Shown here: in pieces, positions 8,087-16,382 of the stretch
Layout: the number at the start of each line of letters is the position of its first letter
Position numbering within the stretch: position 1 is the stretch's first letter
Assembly (NCBI GenBank): GCA_035649275.1
Contig: DASRJW010000140.1
Span: 1 to 37,464, forward strand
Direction: 5' to 3'
From: Candidatus Krumholzibacteriia bacterium
Lineage (GTDB): Bacteria; Krumholzibacteriota; Krumholzibacteriia; G020349025
Length of the DNA: 37,464 nt
Notes under the pieces: generated by a model
Databases searched by the model: none
The model's input: the letters and a program-made list of their open reading frames with translations, nothing else
What the model was told of the DNA's origin: nothing
Position numbers and translations under genes: made by a program

Positions 8087-10516
8087 TCAGTCGTTGGCGC
8101 GCGCCAGTGCCTCGGGGGCGTGGAGTTGCCACCACTGGCGGGCGCGCTCTTGCGTCCAAGGTTGCTCGAAGCGGACGCGCTCCATCTCGCCGAGGAGATC
8201 GAGTGCGGAGGCGGGGCGTTTCTGGGGATCCTTCTCCAGGCAATGCATGATGAGGTTGTCCACCGCTTCCGGAATCGGCTGCTCGGCGACGGCAGAGGGC
8301 CGCCGGGCCGGGGTCTGCACGTGCGCCACCAGCATGGCGGTGGAGGAGTTGGTTTCGAACAGGGGGAAACCGGTGAGCAACCAGAAGGCGGCGCAGCCGA
8401 GGGAGTAGAGATCGGCGCGGCCGTCGGCTTCGCGGCCGAGGACGAACTCGGGAGCCATGAAGGCAGGCGTCCCGTGCACGAATCCCTGGGCGGAGAGCTG
8501 CATGGTGTCCTCGCCGCCTTCGGCCTTGACCATGCCGAAATCGAGAACCTTCAAATAATCGAACTCCGGGCCGAGCCAGGTGACGAAGAGGTTCGCCGGC
8601 TTGATGTCCCGGTGCACCAGACCGCGGTCATGCGCTTCGCTGAGCGAGACGCAGGCCTGCTCCAGGAGCATGAGCACGCGTTCCGGCGGCAGGGGACCGA
8701 AGCGGTCCACCATCGCCTTCAAGTCCATGCCGTGGAGGAGCTCCATCACGTAGTAGAAGGTGCCGCTGTCGCTGACGCCGAAATCGTAGAGCTCCACCGT
8801 GTGCGAGGAGCGCAGGTTGGCGGTCACCTGGGCCTCGCGACGGAAGCGCTCGGTCAGGCGGTCGGGTCCAGCGGCGCTGGACATGTCCGGGCGGATGAGC
8901 TTGATCGCCGCCGGCCGCGCCAGCAGCTGGTGCTTGCCGAGCCACACCTCGCCCATGCCGCCGGCGCCGAGCTGCCGTACGAGCCGGTAGCTGCCCAAGG
9001 AGACGCCGCTGTCCAGGAAGTCTTCGTCGATGTCGAGCACGGGCGTGTCGCTGACCAGGATGGCGCGCTCGATCACGGTGCGCAGCTCGCGGATGTTCCC
9101 GGGCCAGCGATAGGCCTGCAGGCGCTCCAGCGCCTGGGGTGAAACGCTGCGCACGGCTTTGCCGAGGCGTCGCGCGTGCTTGCGCACGAAGTAGTCGACC
9201 AGGGCGGGGAGATCCTCGCGCCGATCGGCGAGGGGGGGGAGCACGATCTCGTGGCGGTGTAGCAGAGCGGCCAGGCGCGGGTCGAAGTGCCCCGCTTCGG
9301 CCTCGCGCAGCAAGTCGCGGCTGGTGGAGGCGATGACGCGCACGTCCGGGGTCGGCGTCTCGCCGCGGCCGCGGGCGCTGTCGATTCTTTCCATCACCTC
9401 GAGCAACGGTGCTTGCATCTCGAAGGCGAGATCCTGGATCGCGTCGAGGTACAGCGTACCGCGAGTGGCCAGCTGGAACTTGCAGTTGTCAGCGGTGCAA
9501 TCGGCGCCAGTGCCGAACAGCTGCACCTTGCCGTCGGTACGCAGGCTCGGACAGTCGACGTGGATCAGCGGGCCATCGCGCCGGTCCGACTCGTGGTGCA
9601 GCGCTCGGGCCGCGGCTTCCTTGCCCGAACCCGGCGGGCCGTGCAGCAGCACCGGGTCCAATTGCTTGGCGTGGCGGGAGATGGCGGCCCGCAGCGCCAG
9701 CACCGCCGGGCTGTTACCGAGAAGGGGGCCGTCGACCCGGCTGCGTGCGTCGTCCAGGAATTCCCGAGCGACCCGCAGCTCCCGCTCCAGGTCGGCGGTG
9801 CGGTCGCGCACGCGCTGCTCCAAAGAGTCGTTGGCCTGCCGCAACGCTGCCGCGGCGCGGCGCTCGGCGCGGTACAGCTGGGCGTTGTGGATGGCGCTGG
9901 CGATGTGGTTGGCCACGATGGTGACGAGGGCGCGGTCGTGGTCGCTGAAGGAGCGACGCACCGGGCTCTCGATGGAGAAGACGCCGATGAGCGTGTCCTT
10001 GACCACGAGGGGCAGGGCGATCTGGCTTTCCGCATTCGCGAGCCCCGGCACGGGAACCGCGTCGGCAATCTCGTCGCCGCGACCGGCCTTGACCATCTCG
10101 CGGCGCTGCGCCGAGACATAGCTGCGGTACTGGCCCAGGTTGTCCAGGTGCAGCAGCCGCCGCCGCTTGGCCGCAGTGCCGATGACGCCCGTCCCGATCT
10201 TCACGCGCCCGCCGACGGCCTGGTTCTCATAGCCTCGACTGGCAACGACGGTGAGCGTTTCGCCGTCGTTTTCCAGGAGGAGGATGATGGAGTGATGGAA
10301 GTCGAACAGCTCGCCCATGGTGCGCAGGGCGGCCTCGTAGATCTCGTCCAGCTCGAGGGTCGTGTTGATCTGGGCCGAGAGGCGCTGGAGGATGTCGAAC
10401 TCCGCCACCTTGCGCGCCAGATCGGAGGCCAGGTCCGAACCGGGAGTGCCTGGCGTACCGGAGGTACCTGAAGCGCCGGGCGTACCGGAGGAGCCGGGAG
10501 TGCCGGTGGTGCTCAT
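8087..10516 (-). CDS. GAF / sigma54-type AAA+ / Ser-Thr protein kinase fusion
   Basis: An 809-residue cytoplasmic signalling protein with no membrane segment. In order: a Gly-Thr-Pro-rich tail (3-27); a GAF domain (about 35-215); a coiled coil (215-260); an AAA+ domain of the NtrC type (265-490) with Walker A GPPGSGKE at 293-300 and the C-domain motif WPGNIRELRTVIERA at 471-485; and a complete Hanks-type kinase (508-780) with G517-x-G-x-x-G, K539, HRDIKPAN (635-642), D659-F-G and APE (688-690). The AAA+ part lacks the GAFTGA sigma54-contact loop, and its Walker B reads LYLDAI instead of LFLDEI. No DNA-binding helix-turn-helix follows. Sigma54 activation is therefore unlikely, and the module may act as an oligomerisation or regulatory device for the kinase. 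It is last in a three-gene operon, and its ATG overlaps the preceding stop by 4 nt. Confidence 0.92.
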   Translation of the reverse strand: MSTTGTPGSSGTPGASGTSGTPGTPGSDLASDLARKVAEFDILQRLSAQINTTLELDEIYEAALRTMGELFDFHHSIILLLENDGETLTVVASRGYENQAVGGRVKIGTGVIGTAAKRRRLLHLDNLGQYRSYVSAQRREMVKAGRGDEIADAVPVPGLANAESQIALPLVVKDTLIGVFSIESPVRRSFSDHDRALVTIVANHIASAIHNAQLYRAERRAAAALRQANDSLEQRVRDRTADLERELRVAREFLDDARSRVDGPLLGNSPAVLALRAAISRHAKQLDPVLLHGPPGSGKEAAARALHHESDRRDGPLIHVDCPSLRTDGKVQLFGTGADCTADNCKFQLATRGTLYLDAIQDLAFEMQAPLLEVMERIDSARGRGETPTPDVRVIASTSRDLLREAEAGHFDPRLAALLHRHEIVLPPLADRREDLPALVDYFVRKHARRLGKAVRSVSPQALERLQAYRWPGNIRELRTVIERAILVSDTPVLDIDEDFLDSGVSLGSYRLVRQLGAGGMGEVWLGKHQLLARPAAIKLIRPDMSSAAGPDRLTERFRREAQVTANLRSSHTVELYDFGVSDSGTFYYVMELLHGMDLKAMVDRFGPLPPERVLMLLEQACVSLSEAHDRGLVHRDIKPANLFVTWLGPEFDYLKVLDFGMVKAEGGEDTMQLSAQGFVHGTPAFMAPEFVLGREADGRADLYSLGCAAFWLLTGFPLFETNSSTAMLVAHVQTPARRPSAVAEQPIPEAVDNLIMHCLEKDPQKRPASALDLLGEMERVRFEQPWTQERARQWWQLHAPEALARAND

Positions 10517-10962
10517 GCGGGCTCCGCCGCCCGACCGCCGTATTCGATGCGGCGACAGGAACGCACTCTATAGATGTCTGCCGCCATGAGCTTGAAGATT
10601 CCGGACATCCCGGTGGCCGAGGCGATGGCTTCGATCTGGATGTCCATGGCCTCGAAGATGGGCCCTTCTTTTTCGGAGCGCACGAACTGCAGCTCCAAGA
10701 TCCAGTCCACCTGGCCAAAGGGATCGTGCACGGCCACCTCCGCCCGGGGATTCTCGCGGATGTTGCGCACGGTCTTGTTGAAGAACTGGAAGGAGACGGC
10801 GACATGCTGGGTGTCCACGTAGTACACCTGCGAGACGACCGTCATATTCGGGACACCGGCGGCGGAGCAGGTCGCCATGCCAGCGGGGATGCCGTTGTCG
10901 AGGACGGGCCGGATGGCGTCGGGCAGGCGGTCGAATGTCGTGCTCTGCTCCACGGCTCTCAC
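10513..10962 (-). CDS. Pyridoxamine 5'-phosphate oxidase-fold (PPOX) protein, upstream of kinase
   Basis: A 149-residue protein with the split-barrel flavin/F420-binding fold. The N-terminus (PDAIRPVLDNGIPAGMATC) and the central strand stretch (VSQVYYVDTQHVAVSFQFFNKT) match PPOX-family proteins that bind FMN, F420 or haem. It is too short and divergent to be a true PdxH. It starts at GTG 10962, overlapping the previous gene by 4 nt (GTGA), and its stop overlaps the kinase start by 4 nt, so all three are translationally coupled. Context suggests a cofactor- or redox-sensing partner of the kinase, which is inference. It contains single cysteines near residues 32 and 138. Confidence 0.85.
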   Translation of the reverse strand: MRAVEQSTTFDRLPDAIRPVLDNGIPAGMATCSAAGVPNMTVVSQVYYVDTQHVAVSFQFFNKTVRNIRENPRAEVAVHDPFGQVDWILELQFVRSEKEGPIFEAMDIQIEAIASATGMSGIFKLMAADIYRVRSCRRIEYGGRAAEPA

Positions 10963-11441
10963 TTCTCTGCCGGAGGAACGAGACGGGCTCCGGCACCCGG
11001 GCCAGGGGTCTGCAAATAGATCTCCTGCACCTCGAACTCCACGGCCAGGTCCGGCTCGACGATGAAGCCACGGATCAGGTCTACGGGAGCTTCCGGGTAG
11101 AGCGGCAACATGTCGTGGACGAAGCGCTCGCGCTGGGCGGCCACCAAGGCTCGATCCTCCGCTTCGATGGCGCGCTGGCGCACGAAAACACCCTTGAACT
11201 GGTAGGTCTCATGGGCCGGGTATTCCTCGAGGCTGAGGGCGACCTGGCCGTTGCTCTCCAGGTCTTCGAGCAGGTGCTCCGCGAAGAGCGCGGGAAGGTA
11301 CGCGGTGATCGTCTTGCCGTCCTTGCCGAGGCGCCACCCGGAGACACGGTGCTGGTGTGGCACGAGGTCGGCGTCGCGGCTGGCCATGCCGGCCACGTTG
11401 GCGCGTTCCTGCACGAAACGAGCGATCTTGCCAGGAATCAT
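10959..11441 (-). CDS. PPOX-class flavin-fold protein, first gene of the kinase operon
   Basis: A 160-residue split-barrel protein distinct from its neighbour (PGKIARFVQERANVAGMASRDADLVPHQHRVSGW). It resembles general-stress or F420-type PPOX proteins. The frame is open to GTG 11495, but ATG 11441 is preferred: GGAGG lies 9 nt upstream, the family domain starts immediately, and a -10-like TATAGT lies in the area that the longer form would translate. Ligand unknown. Two tandem PPOX genes before a GAF-containing kinase suggest that the operon reads a flavin-, F420- or redox-related cue, but the sequence does not prove it. Confidence 0.8.
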   Translation of the reverse strand: MIPGKIARFVQERANVAGMASRDADLVPHQHRVSGWRLGKDGKTITAYLPALFAEHLLEDLESNGQVALSLEEYPAHETYQFKGVFVRQRAIEAEDRALVAAQRERFVHDMLPLYPEAPVDLIRGFIVEPDLAVEFEVQEIYLQTPGPGAGARLVPPAEK

Positions 11442-11495
11442 GCGGGCCGGCCTCCGCTCCGTCGTCTGCATGACACGAACCAGCGACGTTAACAC

Positions 11496-11501
11496 TATAC
11501 C
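11496..11501 (-). promoter_or_regulatory. Possible -10 element of the PPOX/kinase operon
   Basis: On the minus strand a TATAGT hexamer lies directly before the GTG at 11495 and about 55 nt before the preferred start at 11441. No good -35 is visible at the usual distance. The oppositely oriented SDR gene starts at 11514, so the divergent promoter region is very compact. Confidence 0.35.
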
Positions 11502-11513
11502 CGAGGGAGCGGC

Positions 11514-12512
11514 ATGATGGCGCCTAGCCCGTGGACGGGAGCGCTAGGCGAATACCGCCGGCGCGGGTACGGTCTCCCTCACGGTGCGGACCGAAAAGGT
11601 GGGCGGCTGGTGCGCGGCGCCGACCGCTGGCTGGTGAGCCGTACCGCCGTCGGTGAACGACTTGGAGGTGCCGGCGCGTTGCTCGAAGGCAAGACTTGCG
11701 TGATCACCGGGGCCAATCGTGGCATCGGGCGGGAAGCGGCCGCCGCCTTGCTCGGCCTGGGCGCCCGGGTCGTCCTCGTGTGCCGGGACCAGGGGAGAGG
11801 TGACGCTGCGCAGCGAGAGCTCCGCGACCGCACCGGGCGCGAGCCGGAACTAGTGGTCGCGGATCTGGCGGTGCAGCATTCGCTCCGCGCGGCCGCCGAC
11901 GGCCTTGCCCGGCGTCACGAGCGCCTCGATCTCTTGATCCACAATGCGGCCACCATTCCGGCGACTCGAAGTGTCACGGTGGACGGCGTAGAAACCCAGT
12001 TCGCGGTCAATCATCTGGCCGGGTTTTTCCTCACCCACCTTCTCCTGCCGCTCCTGCGTGCGGCTCCGGCGGCACGGGTGATCGTCGTCTCGTCGAACGC
12101 GCATCGGCGAGGACGGCTCGACTTCCAGGACCTGCAGGCAGAGCGCAGCTATCGCAAGCAACGACGTTACAGCACGACGAAGCTCGCCAACGTTCTCTTC
12201 ACCTACGCCTTGGCCAGGCGGCTCGGGAGCGGGCCTGTCACCGTGAACGCCGTACGTCCAGGGACGATCAACACGGGGCTCGTGGGCGATTTCCTCCGCC
12301 CCTTCGGCTTCCTGCGGTGGCTCTTCGTCGCCAGCACGCCGGCGCGTGGAGCCGCCCCGATCGTGCGCTTGGCGAGCGATGCGGCGCTCGCCGGCGTCAC
12401 CGGGCAGTACTTCGACCGCTTCCGCGTCGCGCCCTCGTCCCCCATCTCGCTGGACCTGGCACTGCAAGAGCAGTTGTGGGAGGCGAGCGCCAGGCTCACC
12501 GGGCTCGCATAG
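11514..12512 (+). CDS. Short-chain dehydrogenase/reductase (retinol dehydrogenase/WWOX-like)
   Basis: NAD(P)-dependent oxidoreductase of the classical SDR fold, 332 residues. The Rossmann glycine motif TGANRGIG sits at residues 65-72, the NAA motif follows strand 4, and the active site YSTTK is at about 219-223. Sequence around the active site (VVSSNAHRRGRLDFQDLQ) resembles retinol dehydrogenase / WW-domain oxidoreductase-like SDRs. The ATG at 11514 has a purine-rich GAGGGAG just upstream. This leaves a 56-residue N-terminal extension rich in Arg and Gly that the family does not need. A TTG at 11679, with GGAGG 10 nt upstream, would give a standard-length enzyme and is a serious alternative. 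Substrate unknown. Confidence 0.88.
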   Translation: MMAPSPWTGALGEYRRRGYGLPHGADRKGGRLVRGADRWLVSRTAVGERLGGAGALLEGKTCVITGANRGIGREAAAALLGLGARVVLVCRDQGRGDAAQRELRDRTGREPELVVADLAVQHSLRAAADGLARRHERLDLLIHNAATIPATRSVTVDGVETQFAVNHLAGFFLTHLLLPLLRAAPAARVIVVSSNAHRRGRLDFQDLQAERSYRKQRRYSTTKLANVLFTYALARRLGSGPVTVNAVRPGTINTGLVGDFLRPFGFLRWLFVASTPARGAAPIVRLASDAALAGVTGQYFDRFRVAPSSPISLDLALQEQLWEASARLTGLA

Positions 12513-12597
12513 GGCCGAGGCTGAAATGCCGGCCTCAACAAAAGCATTACCCCGAGGGGTTGGATCGGACCCATTGAGGCGTGGAACTGGCGTGGGC

Positions 12598-13992
12598 CTA
12601 GGGTTCCGGCAGCGGCCGGATGTTCTGGTTCATGCGGAAGAGGTTGTCCGGGTCCCACTGGTTCTTCACCGCCACGAGGCGTTTCCACACCGCCGGCGTG
12701 TAGGCCTCACGGATGCGCTCCTCACCTTCCTGGCCCAGGAAGTTGACGTAGACACCACGCGCGAAGGGTTGGGTCGCGGCATGGAAGCCACGGGCCCATT
12801 CCTGGCAGCGGGCGTCGTCGGCGGGCTGCTGCCAGCGCGTGTGGATGTTGAGCAAGAACGGCGTCCGCCGGTGCGGGTAGGCGGTGGCGTCTTCCGCCAC
12901 CCGGCTCGGGGCGCCTTCCATGTGGGGGATGAAGGCCTCGCACTCTTGCGTGGGCATGCGGGCGCTCCAGGTGAGGAGCTGCTCGATGCAAGCATCGGAC
13001 AGCTCCTGCAGATGGTGCGACTTCCAGTAGTTGCGTGCTCCGTGGGGCACCAGGGGATCGAAGCCCGATTGCCACGCGAGCCAGGGATTCGTTCCCACCG
13101 CTTCGCCGACGGTAGGCAGGACTTCACGGAGCGGGCGCACCAAGGCCGCGCCGCGCCCCGGATCGCCGAGCCAGACGAAGGGCACGATGACCACGAGCTT
13201 GCCATGCACGTCGGGGGGCAGGAAGGGGAGCGGCGGCGCGTGCCGCAGCACCGCCCACACGGTCATTTCGTCCGGGAGGTCGCGCACGTAGTCGCGATGG
13301 AAGCGCAGGTAGCGCTCGGCCTCGGCGAAAGGCTTGACGATGAAGCCCGAGTACACCTCGCGGCCGATCTCTGCACAGCGGAACACGAAGGAGGTCACCA
13401 CGCCGAAGTTGCCGCCGCCGCCGCGCAAGCCCCAGAAGAGCTCCGGATTCTCCTCCGGGCCTGCGTTCACCAGGCGTCCCCCGGCGGTGACGACTTCGGC
13501 GGCGAGCAAGTTGTCGACGGAGAGCCCGTGCTTGCGGCTGATCCAGCCGAAGCCGCCACCCAAAGCGAGGCCCCCGACGCCGGTGTGCGAGATGATCCCT
13601 GCGGGCACCGCGAGTCCGTGCAGCTGGGTCTCGTAGTCCATGTCCCCAAGGAGACAACCGCCGTCGACGTGGGCGGTCTTGTGCCGCGTGTGCACCGTGA
13701 CGCGCCGCAGGCGGGAAAGATCGACGACCAGGCCGTCGTCGCACACGCCCGTGCCGGCGGAGTTGTGGCCTCCGCCCTTGACCGCCAGGGGCAAGCCGTG
13801 CTCTTGCGAGAAGCGGACAGCTTCGATGACATCGTGGGTGCCGATGCAGCGGGCGACGAGCGCTGGCCGGCGATCGAACATGCCATTCCAGAGCCGGCGG
13901 GCATCATCATAGCCAGGAGATCCAGGCAGCACGATTTCGCCACGGAATCGGGCTCGTAGCGCCTCGATCGCCTTGCCGTTCGGCCGGCCCAT
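12598..13992 (-). CDS. FAD-linked oxidase (berberine-bridge-enzyme type)
   Basis: A 464-residue oxidase of the PCMH/VAO superfamily with an FAD-binding N-terminal domain and a C-terminal BBE motif (YVNFLGQEG ... NQWDPDNLFRMNQNI). The His of GGGHNSAG is the expected site of 8-alpha-histidyl FAD attachment. The second covalent site of bicovalent family members, a Cys before the VGVGG motif, is absent (ISHTGVGG), so attachment is probably single. Start chosen at ATG 13992, with GGAGG 5 nt upstream. The frame extends to 14112, but that portion is Arg-rich and overlaps a probable promoter. No export signal is evident. Relatives oxidise sugars, alkaloids or polyphenols, and the substrate here is unknown. 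Confidence 0.92.
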   Translation of the reverse strand: MGRPNGKAIEALRARFRGEIVLPGSPGYDDARRLWNGMFDRRPALVARCIGTHDVIEAVRFSQEHGLPLAVKGGGHNSAGTGVCDDGLVVDLSRLRRVTVHTRHKTAHVDGGCLLGDMDYETQLHGLAVPAGIISHTGVGGLALGGGFGWISRKHGLSVDNLLAAEVVTAGGRLVNAGPEENPELFWGLRGGGGNFGVVTSFVFRCAEIGREVYSGFIVKPFAEAERYLRFHRDYVRDLPDEMTVWAVLRHAPPLPFLPPDVHGKLVVIVPFVWLGDPGRGAALVRPLREVLPTVGEAVGTNPWLAWQSGFDPLVPHGARNYWKSHHLQELSDACIEQLLTWSARMPTQECEAFIPHMEGAPSRVAEDATAYPHRRTPFLLNIHTRWQQPADDARCQEWARGFHAATQPFARGVYVNFLGQEGEERIREAYTPAVWKRLVAVKNQWDPDNLFRMNQNIRPLPEP

Positions 13993-14083
13993 GGCAGCCT
14001 CCGGTGGGAGCCGTCGGGAATACGCCGCGTGGGGCGCAAAATGGCGCCGGAGGCGAGGGAGCCACGCGTTGAAGCGACGCCGG

Positions 14084-14112
14084 ATCCTATGGAAGCCGGG
14101 AAGGAAGGTCAA
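14084..14112 (-). promoter_or_regulatory. Probable sigma70-type promoter of the FAD oxidase gene
   Basis: The minus strand reads TTGACC (14112-14107), a 17-nt spacer, then TAGGAT (14089-14084). Transcription from here would give a leader of about 85 nt before ATG 13992, which supports the shorter protein start. Confidence 0.45.
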
Positions 14113-14149
14113 GATAATGGTGTCGTGTGATCGAGTTCGGAGTCAGTGA

Positions 14150-15337
14150 ATGCGCCGGAAGAGACAAAAGCAAGACATCGCCGCCCCACGCGGAAAGCGG
14201 CAGGACGCATGGTTTCGGGCGTGCACCGCATGCGCCGTCCTTCTCGGACTTTGGCTCCTCTTCCACGGGATCTCGGATGCCGGTGCGCCGAAGAACCCGT
14301 ATGTGAAGGACCAGGCCAAGACGAGCACGGCGTTACGAGTCCACTTCGAGCAAACGCTGGCACGGCCAGCGCCGGCCAAGCGACTCTTCGTGGAGGGCTA
14401 CTTCATGCGTGCGGCGGTCGCGGCGCACGAGGTCCTCGGCGCCGCAGCCGCGGGCTTGGACACGGGCGCTGGTCTCGAGCGTGCGCGCACCTTCGCCGAC
14501 AGTCTGGTGGCGCGGCAACTCCCGCACGGCTACTGGCCGATCGGCTACGCCACCTCCTGGCTCGCCGACATGGGAGCGGCGCTGGGAGTCTTCGTTGCCC
14601 TCGAGCCGCACGTGGACAGCACGCGTGTCCGGGCGTACGTGGGGAGCGTCACGAGATTCTTGCGCGCCATCGAAGGCGACGGCTTCCTTCTTTCGTCGGG
14701 CGCTCTGGGTGTCGGCATGCCTGTGACCGACAGCGGGGTCACGAAGGCCTGGCGTTCCGACGTGGGTTGGGCCGACGATCCATACCTGGTGAGCACAGCC
14801 CTCGTTGGCATCGAGCTACAAGCCTGGCTTTTCCGCCACACGGGCGAGCTTGTCCACCGCCAGCGCGCCCTGCAGGCGCTGGCCTTCACCCTCGGGGCCA
14901 TCGAGAAGGACGGCTCCCTTCCCAGCATCGCCCGTGGCGAGGGTGTCTACACGGTGGCGGCCTACGTCGAAGAAGGCTGGATGGCGGCCGATCTCCTGCT
15001 CGGAGATCCCGAGGTCCTGGCACGGTTGCGCCAGGCGCTGCCGCCACACGTGGCTTGGCTGCTGCGCACACAGAAATCGGACGGCGCCTGGGAGAGTTCC
15101 GTCCGTGGGGACTTCGCGCGTACTCCCGGAATCGTGGATTTCCTCATCTGGTACGACCAGCGTTGCGAGAGCCGCGAAGACGTCCGGGCCGCGGTGCGGA
15201 AAGCGAGCCGCATCTTGACCGAACCGAAGCGTTGGCAGGAGCACGGTCTGGAGGAGAGCGGCGATACCATCGAGGTGATGCGGGCCCTGCTGGGTCGGCC
15301 TCTCGCGGCTCTCGTGGCCGGCCGGCCGGTTCTGTGA
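14150..15337 (+). CDS. Unrecognised membrane-anchored, alpha-helical protein
   Basis: A 395-residue protein I cannot assign to a named family. A basic N-terminus precedes one hydrophobic segment (about 22-40, ACTACAVLLGLWLLFHGI), consistent with a signal anchor or uncleaved signal. The rest is regular amphipathic helices with repeated aromatic and Gly turns, such as LPHGYWPIGYATSWLADMG and EKDGSLPSIARGEG. This spacing is reminiscent of (alpha/alpha) toroid proteins such as terpene-cyclase-like or glycan-active barrels. A short motif, TQKSDGAWES, resembles the QxxDGxW repeats of squalene/terpene cyclases, but only once, so no catalytic claim is made. The ATG at 14150 has GGAG 7 nt upstream. 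A GATAAT -10-like element is at 14113-14118. The gene is divergent from the FAD oxidase gene. Confidence 0.75.
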   Translation: MRRKRQKQDIAAPRGKRQDAWFRACTACAVLLGLWLLFHGISDAGAPKNPYVKDQAKTSTALRVHFEQTLARPAPAKRLFVEGYFMRAAVAAHEVLGAAAAGLDTGAGLERARTFADSLVARQLPHGYWPIGYATSWLADMGAALGVFVALEPHVDSTRVRAYVGSVTRFLRAIEGDGFLLSSGALGVGMPVTDSGVTKAWRSDVGWADDPYLVSTALVGIELQAWLFRHTGELVHRQRALQALAFTLGAIEKDGSLPSIARGEGVYTVAAYVEEGWMAADLLLGDPEVLARLRQALPPHVAWLLRTQKSDGAWESSVRGDFARTPGIVDFLIWYDQRCESREDVRAAVRKASRILTEPKRWQEHGLEESGDTIEVMRALLGRPLAALVAGRPVL

Positions 15338-15445
15338 GCAGCCGCGGCACGGCCGCGACCAAGCGCAGGCCCGCGTTCCACGCCCCGCCGCGACCGAGCG
15401 CCGGCCGCGCTCCACGCGCCGCCCGACGTCCCGCTGGGCTTGACC

Positions 15446-15733
15446 TCAAGGCTCGAAGGCGTCGCTCAATTCCTGGATCGGGATGGCGGAGAGGGTCGAG
15501 GCGCGGAAATGACCCCGGGCCGCGATGAGGGCGCTCACCTGAGCGGCGGTCTTGGCATCGGGAGCTTCGATCACCGCGACCACGTCGTATTCACCCAGCG
15601 TCGCCCAGCCCTGCACGAACCGCACGCCGTGCTGATCCATGATCTGTCGGCTCTCCTCGATCATGGCTTTCAAGTTCTGGATGTTGCGAATGCCCTGATC
15701 CGTGAGTTTCGCGAGCCGGATGAAGGAGGGCAT
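15446..15733 (-). CDS. GYD domain protein
   Basis: A 95-residue protein of the GYD family (PF08734 type), which adopts a ferredoxin-like, dimeric alpha/beta-barrel fold. The diagnostic segment LGEYDVVAVIEAPDAKTA is at about residues 46-63, and the family start (PSFIRLAKLTDQGIRNI) is intact. Members are common and mostly uncharacterised. No catalytic role can be claimed. A TATGAT -10-like sequence is found on the minus strand at 15782-15787, about 50 nt before the ATG. It stands alone between the helical membrane protein gene and a small anchored protein gene. Confidence 0.88.
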   Translation of the reverse strand: MPSFIRLAKLTDQGIRNIQNLKAMIEESRQIMDQHGVRFVQGWATLGEYDVVAVIEAPDAKTAAQVSALIAARGHFRASTLSAIPIQELSDAFEP

Positions 15734-15858
15734 CCGTCACCTCCGTCGCCGGGTGGAGGAGTCGGCTGTGATCACGGGGCGATCATAGCATGCGAGCCTC
15801 GGCATTCCGACCTGAGGACGCGACCTGGCCCGAAGTGACCTCGGGACGCCGGGTTTGG

Positions 15859-16299
15859 TCACGGCAGCCGCAGCGAGCGCAGGTCCGAAGCGGCGAGGTC
15901 GTGGCCGTTCTCCAGCGCGACGACCCGCCAATGCAGGAGACGCGCTGGCGCGACGGGGCGCCACACCTCTTCCAGGTCGAAGAGCGCGGTGTTGGTCAAG
16001 CCCGTGCGGTGCCGGCCGACCTCCCGCATGTCCTGCGACCAGAAGCGCACTTCATAGTCCTGCGCCCCGGCGCACGAGGTCCAATGGATGCGGACGATGG
16101 AGCGCACTGGATTGCGCGGGTCGGGCTCGATGCCGGCGAGCGTTTCGAATGCGGAGTCGGAGGCAACGAGGCGCGGCAAGCGTGGGGCCCGCGGGTCGAG
16201 AAGAGCCAACGCCACCAAGCCGAGAAGGAGGGCCACCGGGATCGTCCACGGTGGGCGCGCCGACCACTGCGTCAGGAAGCGCGGTTCCGAGAGGGCCAT
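15859..16299 (-). CDS. Small membrane-anchored protein with fibronectin III-like domain
   Basis: A 146-residue hypothetical protein if translated from ATG 16299. The frame stays open to 16368, but the extra N-terminus is basic and unlike a protein start. One hydrophobic helix (PWTIPVALLLGLVALALLD, about residues 17-35) would anchor it in the inner membrane with the rest outside. The periplasmic part (about 65-146) has the strand spacing and Trp/Tyr pattern of a fibronectin III domain: IVRIHWTSCAGAQDYEVRFWS ... LHWRVVAL. No strong ribosome site is visible. Function unknown. Confidence 0.6.
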   Translation of the reverse strand: MALSEPRFLTQWSARPPWTIPVALLLGLVALALLDPRAPRLPRLVASDSAFETLAGIEPDPRNPVRSIVRIHWTSCAGAQDYEVRFWSQDMREVGRHRTGLTNTALFDLEEVWRPVAPARLLHWRVVALENGHDLAASDLRSLRLP

Positions 16300-16382
16300 G
16301 GCACAGAGATTCCCACAGGTTCGCGCACTCGGCAAGAAAAGGCGCGGTGGTCGCACCGACCCGAACACTGCCGGCCGTCTGG

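Noticed and set aside
8087-10516. Calling the kinase fusion a sigma54-dependent transcription activator
   Set aside because: The GAFTGA loop and DNA-binding helix-turn-helix are both missing, and the C-terminus is a kinase.
10513-10962. Calling the first PPOX protein a true pyridoxamine phosphate oxidase (PdxH)
   Set aside because: It is much shorter than PdxH and lacks the C-terminal substrate-binding segment.
12346-13959. 537-codon plus-strand open frame opposite the FAD-linked oxidase
   Set aside because: The oxidase on the minus strand has all family motifs, and this frame has none.
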